From the NCBI GenBank assembly GCA_021816385.1, contig JAKAYJ010000079.1, forward strand, positions 1-5,731: a stretch of 5,731 nucleotides of DNA. The letters are read 5' to 3'. Shown here piece after piece: positions 1 through 3,730 of the stretch. The DNA is from Thermoplasmata archaeon (GTDB taxonomy: Archaea > Thermoplasmatota > Thermoplasmata > Thermoplasmatales > Thermoplasmataceae). The translations under genes were made by a program, and so were the position numbers. The notes below the pieces were generated by a model. It was not told the DNA's origin and made no database searches. It saw nothing but the letters and a program-made list of their open reading frames with translations. Every line of letters starts with the position of its first letter. Position 1 is the stretch's first letter.

Positions 1-101
1 TGTGCTTTTCCACCTTCTATTGGGACTTCCCATACGTCATTGTTTGAAACGAAGACCAACCTATCATTAAAAATATCAGGATTTAGCTTGAATTGCCCCA
101 T
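1..101 (-). CDS. tri: Tricorn-protease-like peptidase, N-terminal fragment (runs off left edge)
   Basis: Only the first 33 codons are present; the gene continues beyond position 1. The reading frame starts at an ATG at 101-99, and an in-frame TGA lies four codons upstream (113-111), so this is the first possible start. The peptide contains LNPDIFNDRLVFVSNNDVWE followed by VPIEGGKA. It closely resembles the N-terminus of Thermoplasma tricorn as I recall it (NPDI..DRI.FV...DLWE), where it forms the first strands of the six-bladed beta-propeller. Tricorn is a large cytosolic hexameric serine protease that shortens oligopeptides for downstream aminopeptidases. Divergent placement beside a peptide importer fits that role. 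A TolB/WD40-like propeller protein or another S41 peptidase with a tricorn-type propeller is the main alternative, because the catalytic part lies outside the window. There is no Shine-Dalgarno, consistent with a leaderless message. Confidence 0.6.
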   Translation of the reverse strand, partial: MGQFKLNPDIFNDRLVFVSNNDVWEVPIEGGKA

Positions 102-121
102 AGTAGAATGTCATGGCTAGC

Positions 122-131
122 ATGTATTTCA
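122..131 (-). promoter_or_regulatory. Possible TATA-like element for the tricorn-like gene
   Basis: On the minus strand the AT-rich stretch GAAATACA is centred about 26 bases upstream of the ATG at 101. That is the spacing expected when an archaeal transcript begins at or next to the start codon. The match to a TATA box is weak, and the call rests mainly on position. Confidence 0.25.
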
Positions 132-350
132 AATGTTTCAACCCATTACGATTTTACCTGCTCATGGCAACCACTGTGATGCTTAAGTGCCCCTCTAAAG
201 TACATCTAAATGAATAGAATGATAATTGGTGATTAAGGATTAGATTGGTTATTCATTAGTTTTGAGTGACAATATCCACATTATCTGAGTCACAGTTGAA
301 GTTTTGCCCGGGTGCAGATTCAGGCTTCGTAATATTGCTATGGTAAAGAA

Positions 351-383
351 GATTTTATAGTCATAAGTCTCCCACATAAAATC
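351..383. repeat. AT-rich dyad GATTTTAT-N17-ATAAAATC
   Basis: A perfect 8-bp inverted repeat (351-358 and 376-383) is separated by 17 bases. The arms are 25 bp apart start to start, between two and two and a half helical turns, so a dimeric regulator could bind both arms from a similar face. The arms also resemble TATA boxes, one in each direction. It could be an operator, a pair of core promoter elements, or chance in AT-rich DNA. Confidence 0.3.
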
Positions 384-398
384 CTATCCCTGTTTTAT

Positions 399-527
399 AT
401 GCAATTTATTATAATTTCATTGCCTTCACGAAAAATCTGTATGAGTTTGACAACTATTGACATCCATTACGACGAAAATGGCAATTTTCAAGACAATGGT
501 TATATACTGGCTTTAGGATTCACCTGA
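399..527 (+). CDS. Possible small ORF or leader peptide upstream of dppB
   Basis: An open frame ends with TGA at 525-527, one base before the dppB ATG at 529. It could start at ATG 399 (42 codons) or at ATG 441 (28 codons). The shorter form begins MSLTTIDIHYDENGNF and ends YILALGFT. An AT-rich stretch around 405-415 lies about 30 bases before ATG 441 and could serve as a leaderless promoter. Neither start has a Shine-Dalgarno. The near-contiguous TGA-A-ATG junction would allow coupled translation into dppB. Against it, a good TATA-like box for dppB lies inside this frame at 500-506, and the length is within what chance allows. I recognise no family. Confidence 0.2.
   Translation: MQFIIISLPSRKICMSLTTIDIHYDENGNFQDNGYILALGFT
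474..489. repeat. Short dyad GAAAAT-GGCA-ATTTTC just upstream of the dppB TATA-like box
   Basis: The perfect 6-bp arms (474-479 and 484-489) end 10 bases before the TATA-like sequence at 500. This is where an archaeal transcription factor could hinder or help TFB/TBP binding. It is short enough to be chance. Confidence 0.25.
500..506 (+). promoter_or_regulatory. Probable TATA box of the dpp operon
   Basis: The sequence TTATATA is centred about 26 bases upstream of the dppB ATG at 529. That is the normal distance from an archaeal TATA box to the transcription start. No Shine-Dalgarno precedes dppB, so the transcript is probably leaderless, beginning at or next to the ATG. The BRE region upstream (CAATGG) is not a strong match. 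Confidence 0.5.
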
Positions 528-528
528 A

Positions 529-1506
529 ATGAATCCTTACCTGATCGCAAGAAAAGTCATCCAGGATGCTATTTTGGTTGTATTTATTGTTATAATCCTT
601 TATATTGTCTTTCGATTAATGCCAGGAAGCCCGGTTGATCTGTTTCTCCATGGTTTGAAGCACCCTAGCGTGGCTGAGAAGATAAGGATTGAGAAGGAAC
701 TGGGGCTTTACGGTGGTAAATTCAATTTTGCTGGGTTTCTTACTTATCTTAAGGACATGTTCACTTTCAGATTCGGAAATGATTATGAAAATGGAGAATC
801 AGTACTTTTCATCATAAGCCAGGCACTCCCTTACACTCTCATTCTGTTTGGAACCGCCGCTGTTATTTCTTTCATAATTGGAATACCCCTTGGCATATAT
901 GTCTCATTCCTCAGGGGAAGGAAATCAGAGGGTGCCATTATTACAGGAGCAACACTAATGAATTCGGTTCCATTTTTTGTTATTGCCATAGTAATTTTTG
1001 TGTACATGGCCGGTTATTACCACATATTTCCATTAAGAGCAGTGTTTCCTCTCAGCTACCTGTCTCACCCTACTTTAGGCAGCTTGGAGACAGTGGCATA
1101 TGACATGGCTATGCCTGTTGTCACTCTACTTGCAATTGAAGCCATGGGCCATCTTTTAACAATGAGAGCTGCAATGGTATCGGTCCTTGGGGAAGATTTC
1201 ATAACAACTGCGAAGGCAAAGGGAGTTAGTGAAAGAAACATAATGCTTCATCATGCGGCAAGAAACGCAATGGTTCCAGTATCGACAAGAATGGCCCTTG
1301 AATTTGCTTTTCTGATGAGTGGTGCAGTCATCGTTGAGGTAATATTCTCTGTACCAGGAATGGGTAGTACCCTTTATGCAGCTACATTGTCCCAGGATTA
1401 CCCTCTGTCAGAGGGGGCCTTATTTGTAATATCATTGGTGGTTATTCTTACATATTCCATAATCGACTTCATCCACTCATGGATAGATCCAAGGATAAAG
1501 GTGTGA
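529..1506 (+). CDS. dppB: Dipeptide/oligopeptide ABC transporter permease DppB
   Basis: This 325-residue inner-membrane permease has the normal length for the DppB/OppB family. It forms half of the translocation channel with DppC. The N-terminal helix (about residues 10-29) is followed by RLMPGSPVD (29-37), the family's characteristic R-(L/F)-x-PGDP-type motif. A periplasm-side loop follows, then about five more membrane helices. The cytoplasmic EAA loop, which docks onto the ATPase, is at about residues 226-246 (TTAKAKGVSERNIMLHHAAR), and the protein ends with the typical DPRIKV tail. The start ATG fits a leaderless message from the TATA-like box at 500-506. It is the first gene of the operon, and dppC begins three bases after its stop. 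The substrate is inferred from family only; opp-type oligopeptide or nickel permeases have the same architecture. Confidence 0.9.
   Translation: MNPYLIARKVIQDAILVVFIVIILYIVFRLMPGSPVDLFLHGLKHPSVAEKIRIEKELGLYGGKFNFAGFLTYLKDMFTFRFGNDYENGESVLFIISQALPYTLILFGTAAVISFIIGIPLGIYVSFLRGRKSEGAIITGATLMNSVPFFVIAIVIFVYMAGYYHIFPLRAVFPLSYLSHPTLGSLETVAYDMAMPVVTLLAIEAMGHLLTMRAAMVSVLGEDFITTAKAKGVSERNIMLHHAARNAMVPVSTRMALEFAFLMSGAVIVEVIFSVPGMGSTLYAATLSQDYPLSEGALFVISLVVILTYSIIDFIHSWIDPRIKV
1498..1503 (+). promoter_or_regulatory. Shine-Dalgarno of dppC, deciding the start at 1509
   Basis: AAGGTG ends five bases before the ATG at 1509 and matches the GGTG core complementary to the 16S rRNA tail. The in-frame ATG at 1479 lies inside dppB and has no such site, so 1509 is the better start. 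The site overlaps the last codons of dppB, which implies coupled translation. Confidence 0.6.
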
Positions 1507-1508
1507 AA

Positions 1509-3677
1509 ATGGCGATTTCTGATAAAGCGAATATAAAAGATGAGAATAAGAATTTCAGAAAGGAAAGAATTAAATTTCTCCTTCACAATACGAGAAAAAG
1601 CTGGGATATTTTTTACAGATCAAAATACGGAAAAGCAGGGTTTTACCTTGTAATGTTTTTTGTTGTAGTCACCCTAATATCACCGATCATTATTATGCAT
1701 AACAATCCAACCACATATATAGTTCCTGAAGAAGATTTTTCTGTAGCAGGGCCGCTGTTAGCAACCCATCTTCCAGTTTCGATCAACGTGATAGGATCTC
1801 CTACGGCCACCTCTTCTTCCGCTACCGGATCGAATCTCATATACACAGATTCCAGTGACCATATTTATGGGATATCCTCAACAACTGGAACAACACATGT
1901 TTTCCTTAATTCATCTAATCTGATGCCACTTGAAAGTTTCACAGTTGCAAGTTACCGTTCATTCTTCCCGTCGGGGATACTTGCCCCCAGTACTTACCTC
2001 CTTACAGCTAACAAAACTGACGTCATTCTTGGAAAAGTAAGCTGGTCAGGGATAACTTATGGAACCGGGAATCCTTCCGTAAGTTTTTCAACTGTACCTG
2101 TAAACAATGTTCTCCTGCCACCGATATCTAGTGCGTATACATATCATACAGGTTTGAGTGGAATCCCGGAATTTAACGACAGAGCATACCAACCTGCGTA
2201 TATACTGGACGTCAACCAATCTTCCAACGGGAGTATCTACCTGAATTCATACTATCTGGGTGGGTTTTCAAGCAGCTCCCATGTATTCAGTGTTAAATTG
2301 CCATACAGTGTTAAACCAAGCACATTAAAGTTTTATGGCTCTCTTTTTGCTCAATCTTCACAGAGTTCTCAGATGGCGCTTATAGTTCAGGGAACTCATC
2401 TTCTTGGGTATAATGACGCTGGAACATTAGTCCTGAATGTATCAATGCCTGGACCTGTGTCTGACGTGTATATCCCTAGCGCATACCAATTTGCAACAAA
2501 CAGCTATAATTCAGCTTTTTCAGTAGTTGGAGGTTATGTATATGGAATATATCTTAACAATGGAACCAGATATCAGGTATATGACTCTGGATCAAACATA
2601 TCTGCAATTTCTAGTTCTTCGGGAGGCACCGGTTTCCCATCCCTGTTCGCGGTGGTAAACACCAACGAAAATGTATCAATACTCTCGAGTCCAAACTCCC
2701 TGTATTTCAGCTTTAAACTTACTTTCCCTGTAACGGGAATTACACAGTTCAGTTCAAATTTTATATTTTACAACCTCAAAGGGGACTATGTATATCTGGA
2801 GCCAGCTACAACTCATAACATTCTTTGGGCTATTGCCCTCAATGCGAAATCAACGGCACCCGTTATATTCCTCAACCCAAATACTGCGAGAGAATCAATA
2901 GCCTTTATATCAGGGGATGTTTTCCATACGTATTCAACGTCCCCCAAAGATCTGAATCCTATACCTCCGACTTTCCACACCCTATCTGGTCAAATATTAC
3001 CTCTTGGCACAACAATACATGGGGGGGATGTGTGGTCCCAGTTTATAGGGAGTTTCAGCACTGATCTCTTTATAGGATTTGTAGTTGGAATAGGAATTCT
3101 TTTAATATCGTTACTTGTAGGGATGGTAATAGGCTATTATGCTGGCTTTATAAGTTCTGGCGTTGAGACATTTGCCCTTGCTATATTCCTCATCCCTGGG
3201 CTCCCCCTGCTCATAGTTGTTGCTTCCATAGTGGGTCCCTCACTTTATGGACTAATAGCCGTTCTAGTAGCCTTAAGTTGGCCTTTTGCATCCTTTACGC
3301 TCATAGGTATGGTCAGGAGTCTGAAAACCCGAACTTTTGTTGATGCAGCCAAGGTTTCCGGAGCAAGTACTTTTCAGATTCTCAGAAAACACATGATTCC
3401 AAACGTTACACCAATATTGATCTATTTGACAGCCATAAATATCGGTGGAGCGGTAGCTGCCGTATCAACACTTCAGATATTGGGTATTGCGCCTTTAACA
3501 GTTCCCACCTGGGGAGGGATGCTGTCTGGATACTATAACGATTTCTTTGCTCTTGCACTTGCCCCGTGGTGGTTTTTACCTCCAATAATTGCACTGACTC
3601 TTTTCATCTTCGCTTTTATATTCATAGCGAGAGGAATGGATGAAGTTGTTAACCCAAGGCTTGGAGGGAGAAAATGA
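1509..3677 (+). CDS. dppC: Dipeptide/oligopeptide ABC transporter permease DppC with large extracytoplasmic domain
   Basis: The second channel subunit is 722 residues from ATG 1509, against roughly 280-350 for ordinary DppC. A charged cytoplasmic N-terminus (1-40) with the usual KYGKAGFYL lead-in precedes helix 1 (about 43-63). About 430 residues follow (64-495), rich in Ser, Thr, Asn and Tyr and lacking cysteine. The normal DppC fold then resumes at PLGTTIHGGDVW (498-509), with five further helices and the EAA loop DAAKVSGASTFQILRKHMIP (612-631). It ends MDEVVNPRLGGRK. Topology puts the extra domain outside the membrane. It has eight N-x-S/T sequons and strand-turn-strand patterns recurring at about 45 residues, suggesting a beta-propeller, which is inference. 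The expected GTDxxGRD motif is altered to GTTIHGGD. An alternative upstream start at 1479 would add 10 residues. The stop overlaps the start of a micro-ORF (ATGA at 3674-3677). Confidence 0.88.
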   Translation: MAISDKANIKDENKNFRKERIKFLLHNTRKSWDIFYRSKYGKAGFYLVMFFVVVTLISPIIIMHNNPTTYIVPEEDFSVAGPLLATHLPVSINVIGSPTATSSSATGSNLIYTDSSDHIYGISSTTGTTHVFLNSSNLMPLESFTVASYRSFFPSGILAPSTYLLTANKTDVILGKVSWSGITYGTGNPSVSFSTVPVNNVLLPPISSAYTYHTGLSGIPEFNDRAYQPAYILDVNQSSNGSIYLNSYYLGGFSSSSHVFSVKLPYSVKPSTLKFYGSLFAQSSQSSQMALIVQGTHLLGYNDAGTLVLNVSMPGPVSDVYIPSAYQFATNSYNSAFSVVGGYVYGIYLNNGTRYQVYDSGSNISAISSSSGGTGFPSLFAVVNTNENVSILSSPNSLYFSFKLTFPVTGITQFSSNFIFYNLKGDYVYLEPATTHNILWAIALNAKSTAPVIFLNPNTARESIAFISGDVFHTYSTSPKDLNPIPPTFHTLSGQILPLGTTIHGGDVWSQFIGSFSTDLFIGFVVGIGILLISLLVGMVIGYYAGFISSGVETFALAIFLIPGLPLLIVVASIVGPSLYGLIAVLVALSWPFASFTLIGMVRSLKTRTFVDAAKVSGASTFQILRKHMIPNVTPILIYLTAINIGGAVAAVSTLQILGIAPLTVPTWGGMLSGYYNDFFALALAPWWFLPPIIALTLFIFAFIFIARGMDEVVNPRLGGRK
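3663..3670 (+). promoter_or_regulatory. Strong Shine-Dalgarno for the micro-ORF at 3674
   Basis: GGAGGGAG lies three bases before the ATG at 3674 and within the last codons of dppC. It is the best Shine-Dalgarno in the window, yet the only frame it serves is an 18-codon ORF. That is the main reason to take the micro-ORF seriously. The run also encodes Gly-Gly-Arg of the DppC tail, so part of the match may be constrained by coding. Confidence 0.5.
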
Positions 3678-3730
3678 AATTATTGTTTTTAATTATAATC
3701 CAATATTTTAACGGAGAGTGTTGTGGTTGA
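3674..3730 (+). CDS. 18-codon micro-ORF linking dppC to the fused ATPase gene
   Basis: The frame encodes [18 protein letters not shown], a short hydrophobic peptide. Its ATG overlaps the dppC TGA (ATGA, 3674-3677). Its own TGA overlaps the probable TTG start of the ATPase gene (TTGA, 3727-3730). A strong Shine-Dalgarno precedes it at 3663-3670. It could be a translational-coupling device that hands ribosomes from dppC to the ATPase gene, a small membrane peptide, or a remnant of an earlier ATPase start whose frame has shifted. It shows no family similarity I can name, and chance cannot be excluded for so short a frame. Confidence 0.35.
   Translation: MKLLFLIIIQYFNGECCG
3713..3716 (+). promoter_or_regulatory. 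Shine-Dalgarno deciding the TTG start of the ATPase gene
   Basis: GGAG lies 10 bases before TTG 3727, 4 bases before TTG 3721 and 1 base before GTG 3718; all three are in frame and no ATG is suitable. Because GGAG is the 5' half of GGAGGTGA, a 10-base gap suits TTG 3727, which also overlaps the micro-ORF stop. TTG 3721 is the alternative. The AT-rich TTATAAT at 3694-3700 could in addition be an internal promoter. Confidence 0.45.

Larger units (their letters stand above)
102..528. other. Divergent intergenic region between the tricorn-like gene and dppB
   Basis: These 427 bases separate two divergently transcribed genes. No long reading frame, tRNA or recognisable structured RNA is seen. The region is AT-rich and contains stops in all frames apart from a short open stretch on the plus strand (333-524). 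It holds candidate TATA-like boxes, the dyads at 351-383 and 474-489, an 8-bp inverted pair AATGAATA/TATTCATT (209-216 and 250-257) and a 5-bp pair GTGAC/GTCAC (266-270 and 289-293). It probably carries both promoters and any operator shared by peptide uptake and peptide digestion, but no known regulator site is recognised. Confidence 0.6.

Noticed and set aside
217..290. Possible C/D-box small RNA (ATGATAA ... CTGA)
   Set aside because: The C box is imperfect, and no D' or C' boxes or terminal stem are seen; AT-rich DNA gives such matches by chance.
1479..1508. Earlier dppC start at ATG 1479
   Set aside because: It lacks a Shine-Dalgarno and would overlap dppB by 28 bases, while ATG 1509 has AAGGTG at good spacing.
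1398..1846. Two minus-strand frames opposite the end of dppB and the start of dppC
   Set aside because: They sit opposite clear permease coding sequence and show no family resemblance.
2825..3064. A 79-codon plus-strand frame inside dppC
   Set aside because: It lies wholly inside the well-supported dppC frame, lacks a Shine-Dalgarno and resembles no family; it is a shadow frame.
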